From the NCBI GenBank assembly GCA_022846075.1, contig AP025582.1:2418001-2482000 (forward strand): DNA of 64,000 nt, given 5' to 3'. This document shows positions 34,670 to 42,595 of the stretch, piece by piece; position 1 is the stretch's first letter, and every line of letters starts with the position of its first letter. The notes beneath the pieces were generated by a model. It saw only the letters and a program-made list of their open reading frames with translations. It searched no databases and was not told where the DNA came from. Origin of the DNA: Oscillospiraceae bacterium (GTDB lineage: Bacteria; Bacillota; Clostridia; Oscillospirales; Oscillospiraceae). The translations under genes were made by a program, and so were the position numbers.

Positions 34670-35796
34670 ACGTATATGCGGACCATGCGGCCACAACCCC
34701 CATGCGGGCGTGTGCCAAAGAGGCCATGCTGGAGGCCCTGGAGGACTTCGGGAACCCGTCCAGCATACATTCTGCCGGGAGGCTGGCGGCCGTGAGGCTG
34801 GAAAGCGCCAGGAAGGAAGTGGCGGAACTGCTGAACTGCCGCCCCTCTGAAATCTATTTCACCTCCGGCGGAACGGAGGCGGACAACTGGGCAATCCGGG
34901 CGGCAAGGTACGGGGACGGCCACGTGGTGGCCTCTGCCTTTGAACACCACGCCATAATCCACGCCCTGGAGGCCATGGCGCGGGAAAAAGAAAGGCACGT
35001 GGAACTGGTCAAACCGGAGCGGGACGGGATCGTGGATCCAGAGAGGGTCCGCCGGAATGTGAGCCAGTACACAAACCTGGTCACGGTCATGGCAGCAAAC
35101 AACGAGGTGGGGACCATCCAGCCTGTTGAGGAGATCGGGAGGGAGATCCGAAAGGGCGGAAACAAAAGAACGATTTTCCACACGGACGCAGTGCAGGCGG
35201 TGGGCCATATCCCGGTGGACGTTCAGAAAATGGGCGTGGATATGCTTTCTCTGTCCGCCCACAAGTTTGGAGGCCCCAAGGGGGTGGGCGTCTTGTATTG
35301 CAGAAACGGGATCATTCTGGACCCGCTCCTGTTCGGCGGAGGGCAAGAGCGAGGAAACCGACCGGGAACAGAGAACACGCCGGGGATCGTTGCCATGGCG
35401 GTGGCCATGCGTGAGGCTTGCGAAAACATGGAGAGCGCAGCGGCCAAGACAAGGGAACTGCGGGACCGCCTGATCCGGCGCATTAAGGAGATCCCGGACA
35501 GTTACATACACGGGAGCCTGGAAAAGCGCCTACCAGGGAATATAAACTGCTCATTCGCCGGCGTCGAGGGTGAGGCCGTGGTGATCATGCTGGATCTGGC
35601 CGGTGTGTGCGCGTCGTCTGGTTCCGCCTGCACATCGGGGACCGGGGAACCGAGCCACGTACTGACCGCCATGGGACTGTCCAGGAAGGACGCCTATGGG
35701 GCCATACGGATCACGCTGGCGGAAACGAATACCGAGGCGGAAGTGGACTATATAGGCGACCAACTGGCGGAAATCGTCCGAAAATTGAGGGGGTAA
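34666..35796 (+). CDS. Cysteine desulfurase (NifS/IscS/DndA-like)
   Basis: PLP enzyme of 376 residues that removes sulfur from cysteine to give an enzyme persulfide. The PLP lysine is K200 (SAHKFGGPKG) and the catalytic Cys is C322 (SSGSACTSG). HHAIIHAL and HTDAVQAVG are also conserved. All key residues are intact. It overlaps the PP-loop gene by 4 nt and has no iscU neighbour, so sulfur is likely passed to the PP-loop protein. Confidence 0.92.
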   Translation: MNVYADHAATTPMRACAKEAMLEALEDFGNPSSIHSAGRLAAVRLESARKEVAELLNCRPSEIYFTSGGTEADNWAIRAARYGDGHVVASAFEHHAIIHALEAMAREKERHVELVKPERDGIVDPERVRRNVSQYTNLVTVMAANNEVGTIQPVEEIGREIRKGGNKRTIFHTDAVQAVGHIPVDVQKMGVDMLSLSAHKFGGPKGVGVLYCRNGIILDPLLFGGGQERGNRPGTENTPGIVAMAVAMREACENMESAAAKTRELRDRLIRRIKEIPDSYIHGSLEKRLPGNINCSFAGVEGEAVVIMLDLAGVCASSGSACTSGTGEPSHVLTAMGLSRKDAYGAIRITLAETNTEAEVDYIGDQLAEIVRKLRG

Positions 35797-35800
35797 CATC

Positions 35801-36178
35801 GTGGGCGTTATCGGGATCGGAGTAGGCACCGCCAAAATGGGGCGGATCTGCCGGGACAAGGATGGGAACATCACGGAGCAATCGACGGCCAGGTGGGACG
35901 TGGACCCCGACGGCGGATCGGTGGCAATCTGGCCAATGGACCCGGAGAAGATGGAACCGAGCGGGCCGGCGGAGGTGTACGGGGACTGGGACGCGGCCGC
36001 ATACCTCCGCCGGGTGGTGGAACTGATCCACCCAAACCGGCAGATCAACATACCAAACCTGGAGGCCATGATCCGGGCCGCCGCAAAGGATGGGGTGGAT
36101 ATTTGCACCTACTGCCCGGACTATAACTGCCGGGACTGTATCGTGAATGAGTGGAAGGAGGATCCAGACGATGAATGA
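35801..36178 (+). CDS. Cys-cluster phage protein
   Basis: A 125-residue protein from GTG 35801. It begins GVIGIGVGTAKMGRI and ends with ICTYCPDYNCRDCIV, a four-Cys metal-binding-like motif. It overlaps the next gene by 8 nt. It follows the sulfur genes directly; function unknown. Confidence 0.6.
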   Translation: MGVIGIGVGTAKMGRICRDKDGNITEQSTARWDVDPDGGSVAIWPMDPEKMEPSGPAEVYGDWDAAAYLRRVVELIHPNRQINIPNLEAMIRAAAKDGVDICTYCPDYNCRDCIVNEWKEDPDDE

Positions 36179-36434
36179 CCAGATTATTTTGAACGTGACC
36201 AAGAGGGACGGCGGCCTGGAAGTGACCACCAGAGGAACGGGGCACGACCAACTGGCGGCCATAGAGGCGGTGGCGGCCTCCGCGTGGCGGGTTATGACCG
36301 CCAATCGGAACGTGCCGCCGAACGCGGCCACCGGAGTGATCCTGCTTTCCGTGCAGCGCGGGATCCAGACTGCCGCAGGCAAAAGCGGGCGCATGAACAT
36401 GGAGGAGATCGGGCTGGACCGGAGCGGGAAGTGA
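36171..36434 (+). CDS. Phage hypothetical protein
   Basis: An 87-residue protein (MNDQIILNVTKRDGGLEV...) with a beta-hairpin-like N-terminus and helical middle. Not recognised. ATG 36171 lies within the end of the previous gene. Confidence 0.55.
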   Translation: MNDQIILNVTKRDGGLEVTTRGTGHDQLAAIEAVAASAWRVMTANRNVPPNAATGVILLSVQRGIQTAAGKSGRMNMEEIGLDRSGK

Positions 36435-36443
36435 GGCGGAACC

Positions 36444-36626
36444 ATGAGAGAGAAAAAGAACCTGCGGCGGGTCACTCTCCTGGTGACAGCGCAGACCGCC
36501 TATAACCTGGACAGGCTGGCCGCCATGTGCGGGTATCGGGAGCCGGGCCACGTCGTGGATAAACTGGTCCGCGAGAAAATGCTGGAACTGAACGGAGGTA
36601 AACACCATGAACGAAACGAAAATTGA
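36444..36626 (+). CDS. Small DNA-binding-like protein (ribbon-helix-helix type)
   Basis: A 60-residue protein, RRVTLLVTAQTAYNLDRLAAM...HVVDKLVREKM, with the strand-helix-helix pattern of ribbon-helix-helix regulators. It overlaps the DUF5131 gene by 20 nt. Confidence 0.55.
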   Translation: MREKKNLRRVTLLVTAQTAYNLDRLAAMCGYREPGHVVDKLVREKMLELNGGKHHERNEN

Positions 36627-37347
36627 CTGGGCGGAAATGTCCTGGAACCCCGTCACCGGGTGCCGCCATGGGTGCCCCTACTGCTACGCCAGGCGAACCG
36701 CGCACCGCTTTGACGCCGGCCTGGAGGACCACGCCGCCGTGGGCGGCCTCCACGTCCTGGAGGAGAGGATCAAGGGGACGCCGTACCCTTATGGGTTCGA
36801 GCCGACCCTGCACCGCTACCGGCTGGACCAGCCGGAGCGGAAGAAAGAGGGCCGGACCGTGTTTGTGTGCAGCATGGCGGATCTGTTCGGCCGCTGGGTG
36901 CCGACGGCATGGATCCGGGACGTGCTGGACGCCTGCCAGAGAGCGCCCCAGCACAGATACCTGTTTTTGACGAAAAACCCCGCTCGATACCTGGAACTGG
37001 ACCAGGTGGCCCTCCTCCCCCATGCGGAAAATTTCTGGTACGGGTCCACGGTGGCCAATGAGGACGCGGCGGCCATGTATCCCATGCCGTGGGCAAATAT
37101 CAACACATTCTGGAGCATGGAGCCGCTGCTGGAGCCGGTGGACATGAGCGCGGCGGAGGGCCTGCCCCAGTGGGTGATCCTGGGGGCCGAAACCGGGAGT
37201 CGGCCGGACAAGGTAACGCCGCGCCGGGAGTGGGTGGACCAGATCACCGAGTTTTGCGCGGAAAATGAAATCCCGGTTTTCTACAAGGACAACCTGCGGG
37301 CCTACTTCCCGGACCTCCCGCCCTCCGCGTCCCCCTGGGAGGTGTGA
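36607..37347 (+). CDS. DUF5131 (phage Gp37/Gp68-type) radical-SAM-like protein
   Basis: A 246-residue protein with the family start KIDWAEMSWNPVTGCRHGCPYCYARR. It carries a CxxxCxxC cluster motif (CRHGCPYC), as in radical SAM enzymes. Further family blocks are VCSMADLFGRWVP and WVILGAETGSRP. The reaction is unknown; the family is frequent in phages. Its place after sulfur and methylase genes suggests nucleic-acid or nucleotide modification. Confidence 0.82.
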   Translation: MNETKIDWAEMSWNPVTGCRHGCPYCYARRTAHRFDAGLEDHAAVGGLHVLEERIKGTPYPYGFEPTLHRYRLDQPERKKEGRTVFVCSMADLFGRWVPTAWIRDVLDACQRAPQHRYLFLTKNPARYLELDQVALLPHAENFWYGSTVANEDAAAMYPMPWANINTFWSMEPLLEPVDMSAAEGLPQWVILGAETGSRPDKVTPRREWVDQITEFCAENEIPVFYKDNLRAYFPDLPPSASPWEV

Positions 37348-37350
37348 GCC

Positions 37351-37608
37351 ATGAGAAAGATCATCAACGTGGAAATCGGACAATCCCTGCCGAAAGAGCG
37401 GTGGCAAGAAGCGGCCAGAAATTTGACCGACCTGGGAAAAGTGCTGGCCCGCAACCTGCTGGCACAAAACAGGGACGGGAGAGGTAAAGAGGACGCGGAC
37501 GATCTCATGGCGGACATTTCCCTGGCCGCGCTGGCCCTGAACTATGTGGCGGAGTTCGCCACGGATAAATGCCGCTTTATCGCGGTGCCGGGAGGGCAGG
37601 AAAAATGA
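37351..37608 (+). CDS. Phage hypothetical protein
   Basis: An 85-residue, mostly helical protein (MRKIINVEIGQSLPKERWQEAA...). Its stop overlaps the ASCH gene start (ATGA). Not recognised. Confidence 0.55.
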   Translation: MRKIINVEIGQSLPKERWQEAARNLTDLGKVLARNLLAQNRDGRGKEDADDLMADISLAALALNYVAEFATDKCRFIAVPGGQEK

Positions 37609-38006
37609 AAGCCGTGCTTTTGAGCCTGAAACCGGAATGGTGGGAGAAGATCCTGACCGGAGAAAAGGACATGGAGATCAGAAAGACGGCACCGCAGGGC
37701 GGAGCGGGAGAGCCGGAGCCGTGGCCCGTGCTGGTACTGGTGTATGTAAGCGGGACCGGAGGGGTGCAGGGGAAATTCCGTTGTCCGGGATACGTAAAAA
37801 CCAACCTGCTGGCCGGACTGCAAAGGAGGGCCTGCATACCAATGGGAGATCTGGTAGACTACGCCGGAGGACCGGGGAAAAGCGTGTGCGCCTGGATCGT
37901 GGAAAACCCGGTAAAATTCGATGAACCCAGACCGCTGGCGGAGTTTGGGCTGAAACACCCGCCCATGTCATGGCAGTACATTGAGATACCAGAAACGGAG
38001 GAATAA
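37605..38006 (+). CDS. ASCH/PUA-like domain protein
   Basis: A 133-residue protein from ATG 37605 (GGAGGG upstream). MKAVLLSLKPEWWEKILTGE then KDMEIRKTAP is the ASCH signature. ASCH/PUA-fold proteins bind modified nucleotides or RNA. In this cluster it could read modified DNA; inference only. Confidence 0.75.
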   Translation: MKAVLLSLKPEWWEKILTGEKDMEIRKTAPQGGAGEPEPWPVLVLVYVSGTGGVQGKFRCPGYVKTNLLAGLQRRACIPMGDLVDYAGGPGKSVCAWIVENPVKFDEPRPLAEFGLKHPPMSWQYIEIPETEE

Positions 38007-38009
38007 GGC

Positions 38010-38411
38010 ATGAAAGAATACCTGCGGGCGGTGTGCCTGTGCATGGCCACCCTGGTGGCGGTGCTTTTTGCCACGGGTGTGGTGTGGTACGGGTATCTGG
38101 TGGCGGCCACGCTTTTCGGGCTGACACGAGGCGAAACGGCAACCGCGATCCTGGGGATCGCGCTGGTGGCTGGGGCCGTAAAAGCGTACCGGGAAAGGCG
38201 GAGGCAGCGGGCACAGAAAGAGGCCATAGACAAAGCGATCCAACTATGGGAGGCGCTTATGGCAAAACAGCAGTATGAAATGCCGGCGGCCGAGTGGCGG
38301 CGCCTGCGGCCCTTCTACACCCTGACCGTCGAGGCGCTGAAAAATGAGCGCGACCGGGCCGCGAGGCGCGGAGGGGTGAAACAAGTCCGAGAGAATGGTG
38401 AGGGCGCATAA
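38010..38411 (+). CDS. Phage membrane protein
   Basis: A 133-residue protein with two hydrophobic segments (residues 6-34 and 43-57) and an Arg/Lys-rich cytoplasmic tail (YRERRRQRAQKEAIDK). The topology alone would allow a holin, but the long basic tail and early position argue against it. Function unknown. Confidence 0.6.
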   Translation: MKEYLRAVCLCMATLVAVLFATGVVWYGYLVAATLFGLTRGETATAILGIALVAGAVKAYRERRRQRAQKEAIDKAIQLWEALMAKQQYEMPAAEWRRLRPFYTLTVEALKNERDRAARRGGVKQVRENGEGA

Positions 38412-38888
38412 ATGGCCATCAACATTTCCGACCTTCCGCCGAAATACCAGGCCCAGGCCGTGAAAAAGTACATGGAACAGCAGGCGCGGCGGGGGCTTGT
38501 GCCCTCCGCCGCCGCCGTGCAGGATCCCGAGAAGGTGAACAAGTACCGGAACACCCCCACCACACGGGTGACGGCCTCCGGGGCTGTCCTCCGGTTCGAC
38601 AGCCAGAAAGAGGCCCGTCGGTATGACTTCCTGATCGAGCGGGAGCGGCGCGGGGAAATCCGGGACCTACGCCTGCAGGTTGACTTCACCCTCCAGGAGG
38701 CATACACGGACGCGGAGGGCCGCAGGGTCCGGGCCATCCGGTACAGGGCCGATTTTACATACTACGAGGGCACCCAGGGGCGGCAGGTGGTGGAGGACGT
38801 AAAAAGCCGGCCGACACGCACCCGGGAATATGCCATGAAAAAGAAAATGCTAAAGGACCGTTTTGGAATTGACATAACCGAGGTGTAA
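38412..38888 (+). CDS. DUF1064 nuclease-like protein
   Basis: A 158-residue protein. KYRNTPT, FDSQKEARRYDFL, IRDLRLQVDFTLQ, YRADFTYYE and VVEDVKSRPTRTREYAMKKKM are the DUF1064 pattern, a PD-(D/E)xK-like fold with E, D and E-x-K residues in place. Probable phage recombination or resolvase-type nuclease. Confidence 0.8.
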   Translation: MAINISDLPPKYQAQAVKKYMEQQARRGLVPSAAAVQDPEKVNKYRNTPTTRVTASGAVLRFDSQKEARRYDFLIERERRGEIRDLRLQVDFTLQEAYTDAEGRRVRAIRYRADFTYYEGTQGRQVVEDVKSRPTRTREYAMKKKMLKDRFGIDITEV

Positions 38889-38890
38889 CA

Positions 38891-39400
38891 ATGAGAACAA
38901 CAAGGGGCACGAACCCGGAGCGGGAGGCCGTCAAAGAGTACCTGCAGCAGTACCATGACGCCAAAGCCAAAAAGCAGATACTGGAGGAGCGCCACCGCAC
39001 CCTTTCCGCCGACCTTCGGGACCCTGGCGTGGGATCCGCATACAGGACCATGCCGACCTCCAAGAGGCAGGCCAGAGAGGGCGGGGCGGTGTCCCTTGTG
39101 TACCGGATCGCGGAGGTGGAGGACCGGATCGGCCAGCAGCGGGAGGCTATGGCCAAAGCGGTCCTGCACGTAATGGACATGATCGACATACTCCCCCAAA
39201 ACTCCATGGAGCGCACCGTGGTGGAAATGCGGCACATCGACTGCAAGCCCTGGGAGAAGATCGCCCAGGCCGTACACATGAGCCGGTCCCGCGTATTTGA
39301 CTACTACAACGCCGCCCTGGACACCCTGCTGGCCTGTAAGCGCACGGGGAAACTGGTGGGGGAATACATGGCCGGCAAAGAGAAAAACAAGCGCGGATAA
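38891..39400 (+). CDS. RinA/ArpU-family late transcription activator
   Basis: A 169-residue sigma-factor-like regulator: long N-terminal helices and a C-terminal region 4-like HTH (ERTVVEMRHIDCKPWEKIAQAVHMSRSRVFDYYNAALDTL). In Gram-positive phages this family switches on packaging and late genes. It is the last gene before the terminase module and directly precedes a repeat-bearing promoter. Confidence 0.82.
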   Translation: MRTTRGTNPEREAVKEYLQQYHDAKAKKQILEERHRTLSADLRDPGVGSAYRTMPTSKRQAREGGAVSLVYRIAEVEDRIGQQREAMAKAVLHVMDMIDILPQNSMERTVVEMRHIDCKPWEKIAQAVHMSRSRVFDYYNAALDTLLACKRTGKLVGEYMAGKEKNKRG

Positions 39401-39403
39401 AAG

Positions 39404-39438
39404 ATCGGACGTCATCGGACTTTTTACTGTGCTATATT
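39404..39438 (+). promoter_or_regulatory. Predicted late promoter with two activator repeats
   Basis: ATCGGAC occurs at 39404-39410 and 39414-39420, one helical turn apart. TATATT at 39433-39438 is the -10. A poor -35 plus paired repeats fits activation by the RinA/ArpU protein encoded immediately upstream. Confidence 0.6.
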
Positions 39439-39916
39439 GATAGCATGGAAATCGGGAGGGCCACCAGGGAAACGCCTGGCGGCCCTCCCCTTTCCATACC
39501 TGAGCCGGGCGGAGCGTAGGCGCGGGGGCTTTCCTCCTTTCACCCCGCAGCGTCCGCAGTACCAGGGCGGACGCAGCCCGGCAATCACATGGCCATGGGC
39601 GTCATACCATGGGCGCCCATGGCCTCCCCTCTCCGAAAAATGAGAGGGCGCCCCCCATTTGGGTCCTTCCCAGGGGGTACGACCGTGCGGGGCGCGGAAG
39701 GCCCGGCGTTTTTCTCCAAGAAAATCCCTGAAAAACGGGCCGTTACGTTACGCATTGACGCGCCGGCCGGAGCAATCGGGAGGCACCCACCCCCTAAAGG
39801 GGGTGAGGCCCGAAAAAATCCAGAGGAAACGAGGTCAAAAAAACGAAATCCACCACCAGGCGGAAAGCGAAACCGGCGGGGCCATCCGGCCGGCGGCGGA
39901 AAAGGGGGTGCTGCAG
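39439..39916. other. Structured non-coding region before terminase (candidate packaging site)
   Basis: About 480 bp with no convincing gene. It has a long stem at 39454-39489 (GGGAGGGCC-x-CCAGG with CCTGG-x-GGCCCTCCC), repeated CCATGGGCG/GGGCGCCC palindromes near 39590-39620, and CACCCCC-TAAA-GGGGGTG at 39788-39805. The open frame crossing it in the terminase frame does not look like protein. Position and structure fit a leader or cos/pac site. Confidence 0.5.
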
Positions 39917-40510
39917 GTGGCGGGAACGACGAAAAAAACAGCGCCAAAGAGGTCCACGACGCCGGCGGTGCTGACCGGGACGGTGCCGGAATGGGCCAAT
40001 TCCACCGCCATCGCCCAACTGCTGGGGAAAACCACCCGGCGGGTCCAGCAGTTGACCCAGGACGGGATCCTGGAAACCGAGGTCCCGCCCGGCGGCGGGG
40101 CCAGGAAGTACCGGACCTGCGAAACGATCCAGCGGTATATCGCCCACGTGGAGCAAAAGGCCCAGGAGATCGGAGAGGGCGGCCGCCTGGCGGAACTGAA
40201 CCTGAAAAAACTGGAGGCGGAGGTGGCCCTGAAAGAGAGCCAGGGCAGCCTCCACCGCCTGAAAACCGCCATAGCGGAGGGGAAATACCTGCCGGCGGAG
40301 CAGGCCACCGAGGAACTGGCGGAGTTTATGGCGGCCTTTCAAAAGTTCGCCATGACGATCCCGGCCCGCATGGCCGGGGCCATGTCCGGGTATGCGGACG
40401 CCATCACGATCCGCAACGCACAAAAGGCCATCCGCAAGGAACTGGAAACCATGCTGACGGCCTATGTGGACGCCATGCAGGCGGAGGACCCGCCGGAGGC
40501 CGCGCCGTGA
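39917..40510 (+). CDS. Terminase small subunit (Nu1-like)
   Basis: A 197-residue DNA-packaging recognition subunit. VPEWANSTAIAQLLGKTTRRVQQLTQDGIL is the winged-helix of the Nu1 family, followed by helical dimerisation segments. The start is placed at GTG 39917 because AAAGGGGG lies 8 nt upstream; the long open N-terminal extension is low-complexity. It overlaps the large subunit by GTGA. Confidence 0.82.
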   Translation: MAGTTKKTAPKRSTTPAVLTGTVPEWANSTAIAQLLGKTTRRVQQLTQDGILETEVPPGGGARKYRTCETIQRYIAHVEQKAQEIGEGGRLAELNLKKLEAEVALKESQGSLHRLKTAIAEGKYLPAEQATEELAEFMAAFQKFAMTIPARMAGAMSGYADAITIRNAQKAIRKELETMLTAYVDAMQAEDPPEAAP

Positions 40511-42345
40511 GGAAGTACCGAGTAAAACCCTACAAGGTGCCCCGGTGGATGGTGCCGGCCATTGAGATCCTGCGGCCAAGGGAACGGGTAAGCACATCCG
40601 CATGGGCGGAGCAGAACCGGGTCCTGCCAAACGGAAACGCCATACCAGGGCCGTGGCGGAACAACGTCACCCCGTACCTGGTGGAGATCATGGACGCCTT
40701 TTCCGACGAAACCACGGAAAAGATCGTCTTTGTCAAGCCCACGCAGGTGGGCGGCACCTCCGCCATGGAGAACGCCCTGGGGAGCCTGATAGACCAGGAT
40801 CCGGCGCCGGCCATGTTCGTGTACCCTTCAGACGAACTGGCAGAGCGCACGGTGGAGGCGAAACTGGAGCCAATGATCCGCCAGTGCAAGGCCCTGGCGG
40901 AGAAGTACCGGGAGCATGACAGCAAGCGCCTGGCCCTAAAGTTCCGGGATATGATCGTCTACCTGACCGGAGCCAACAGCCCGGCCAGCCTGGCCTCCAC
41001 CCCGATCCGATACCTGTTCCTGGATGAAGTAGACAAATTCCCGGGGGCGACCAAAAAAGAGGCCGACCCCGTATCCCTGGCCATTGAGCGCACAAAGACA
41101 TTTTTCAACCGCAAGATCTTTATGGCCTCCACCCCGACCCTGAAAACCGGGCCGATCTGGAAAGCCAAGGAGGAGGCGGACGCGGAAAAACACTACTTTG
41201 TGCCGTGCCCCCATTGTGGGGAATTTATCGAACTGAAATTCGCACAGATCAAGTGGCCCAGCAAGGACGACGTGCCGGACCAGGCGGAGCGGGCCGAAAT
41301 GGCCACATACGTGTGCCAGGCGTGTGGGTGTATCATCGCCGACCGGGACAAGGCGGCCATGCTCCAGGCGGGCCGGTGGCAGATCGTCCGGCAGACCACG
41401 ACGACACCCAAAAGCGTGGCCTACTGGATGAATACCCTGTATTCACCGTTTACCAGGTTTTCCGACATCGCCCGGGAGTTCATGCGGGCCAAGGACGACC
41501 CGGAACTGCTCCACAACTTCGTCAATTCGTGGCTGGCGGAGCCGTGGGAGGACACCAAACTGAAAACCAACGCCGAAATGGTCATGGAGCGGCAAACGGA
41601 GGTTCCGGCCTGGTCCCTCCCGGCGTGGACAAAACTGCTGACCGGCGGGATCGACGTGCAGGAAAATTGCCTGTACTGGGTGATCCGAGCATGGGGCGAC
41701 TTTATGACCTCCCAAAACGTGGCCCATGGCCAGGCGCTTTCCATGGCGGAAGTGGAACGGATTATGAATACCGAGTTTTCCCTGCCAGACGGCGGAAAGG
41801 TCATGGTGGACCTGGCCCTGATGGACAGCGGAGACCAGACCGACGCGGTGTATGAGTTCTGCACCATGAACATGGACTGGGTGCGGCCCTGTAAGGGCGT
41901 CCCGTCCCTCCAGGGCCATTACAAGATCTCCACCGTGGACAAGGCCGGGAGCCGGGCCAACGGTATGCAACTGGTCCTTGTGGACGGCGGCAAATACAAG
42001 GACATGATCGCCGGGCGCATGAGGCGGCCAAACGGGAACGGATCCTGGATGGTGCATAAAGACTGTGATCTGGAGTATGCGGAGCAGGTCACGGCGGAGC
42101 ATAAGATCACCGAGCGGGCCGCCGGAAAAGAGGTTCAGCGGTGGGTGCTGAAATCCTCCCACGCGGACAACCATTACCTGGACTGCGAGGTGTACGCGGC
42201 GGCGGCCGCCGACGTGCTGGAGGTCCGGTCCCTGTTCCTGAAAAACCCGGACCGAGCGGAGGAGCAGGCGCCAAAGCCGGCACCGCCAAAGCCGCAGCCG
42301 GCACCGGAGGAAACATGGATCCAGCAGAATGAAAACTGGTTCTGA
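40507..42345 (+). CDS. Terminase large subunit (GpA family)
   Basis: A 612-residue lambda GpA-type packaging ATPase/nuclease. Walker A-like VKPTQVGGTS and Walker B YLFLDEVDKFP lie in the first third, followed by MASTPT and a zinc-like CPHCGEF...CQACGC cluster. The nuclease half begins near TGGIDVQENCLYW with acidic residues (MDSGDQTD). It starts at GTG 40507 within the small-subunit stop. Confidence 0.93.
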   Translation: MRKYRVKPYKVPRWMVPAIEILRPRERVSTSAWAEQNRVLPNGNAIPGPWRNNVTPYLVEIMDAFSDETTEKIVFVKPTQVGGTSAMENALGSLIDQDPAPAMFVYPSDELAERTVEAKLEPMIRQCKALAEKYREHDSKRLALKFRDMIVYLTGANSPASLASTPIRYLFLDEVDKFPGATKKEADPVSLAIERTKTFFNRKIFMASTPTLKTGPIWKAKEEADAEKHYFVPCPHCGEFIELKFAQIKWPSKDDVPDQAERAEMATYVCQACGCIIADRDKAAMLQAGRWQIVRQTTTTPKSVAYWMNTLYSPFTRFSDIAREFMRAKDDPELLHNFVNSWLAEPWEDTKLKTNAEMVMERQTEVPAWSLPAWTKLLTGGIDVQENCLYWVIRAWGDFMTSQNVAHGQALSMAEVERIMNTEFSLPDGGKVMVDLALMDSGDQTDAVYEFCTMNMDWVRPCKGVPSLQGHYKISTVDKAGSRANGMQLVLVDGGKYKDMIAGRMRRPNGNGSWMVHKDCDLEYAEQVTAEHKITERAAGKEVQRWVLKSSHADNHYLDCEVYAAAAADVLEVRSLFLKNPDRAEEQAPKPAPPKPQPAPEETWIQQNENWF

Positions 42346-42357
42346 CAGGAGGCAATC

Positions 42358-42591
42358 ATGGAACTGGACAACACAACAGCGGCCCCGGCGGAACTGCTGG
42401 AGCAGGTCAACAAGGCGATCACCACCGTGCTGGTGGGCGGGCAATCCTACCGGATCGGCAGCCGCCAACTGACGCGGGCGGACCTGGCCATGTTGAAAAC
42501 CCTCCGGGACGACCTGGAGGCGCAACTGGCGGCCGACGAAAGCGGCCCCCTGCTGGGGCGCACCTACATGGCATTTTTCGAGGGGAGGTAA
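42358..42591 (+). CDS. gpW-like head-tail joining protein
   Basis: A 77-residue protein between terminase and portal, the position of lambda gpW. TTVLVGGQSYRIGSRQLTRADLAMLKTLRDDLEAQL resembles the gpW/DUF6148 pattern (beta hairpin, then helix). AGGAGG precedes the ATG. Confidence 0.7.
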   Translation: MELDNTTAAPAELLEQVNKAITTVLVGGQSYRIGSRQLTRADLAMLKTLRDDLEAQLAADESGPLLGRTYMAFFEGR

Positions 42592-42595
42592 AGCG

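Noticed and set aside
32135-34696. 853-codon minus-strand open frame opposite the Rep and PP-loop genes
   Set aside because: Same artefact; the + strand genes have catalytic motifs, ribosome sites and overlapping stops and starts.
38010-38411. Holin
   Set aside because: Two hydrophobic segments would allow it, but the long basic tail, early position and lack of an adjacent endolysin do not support it.
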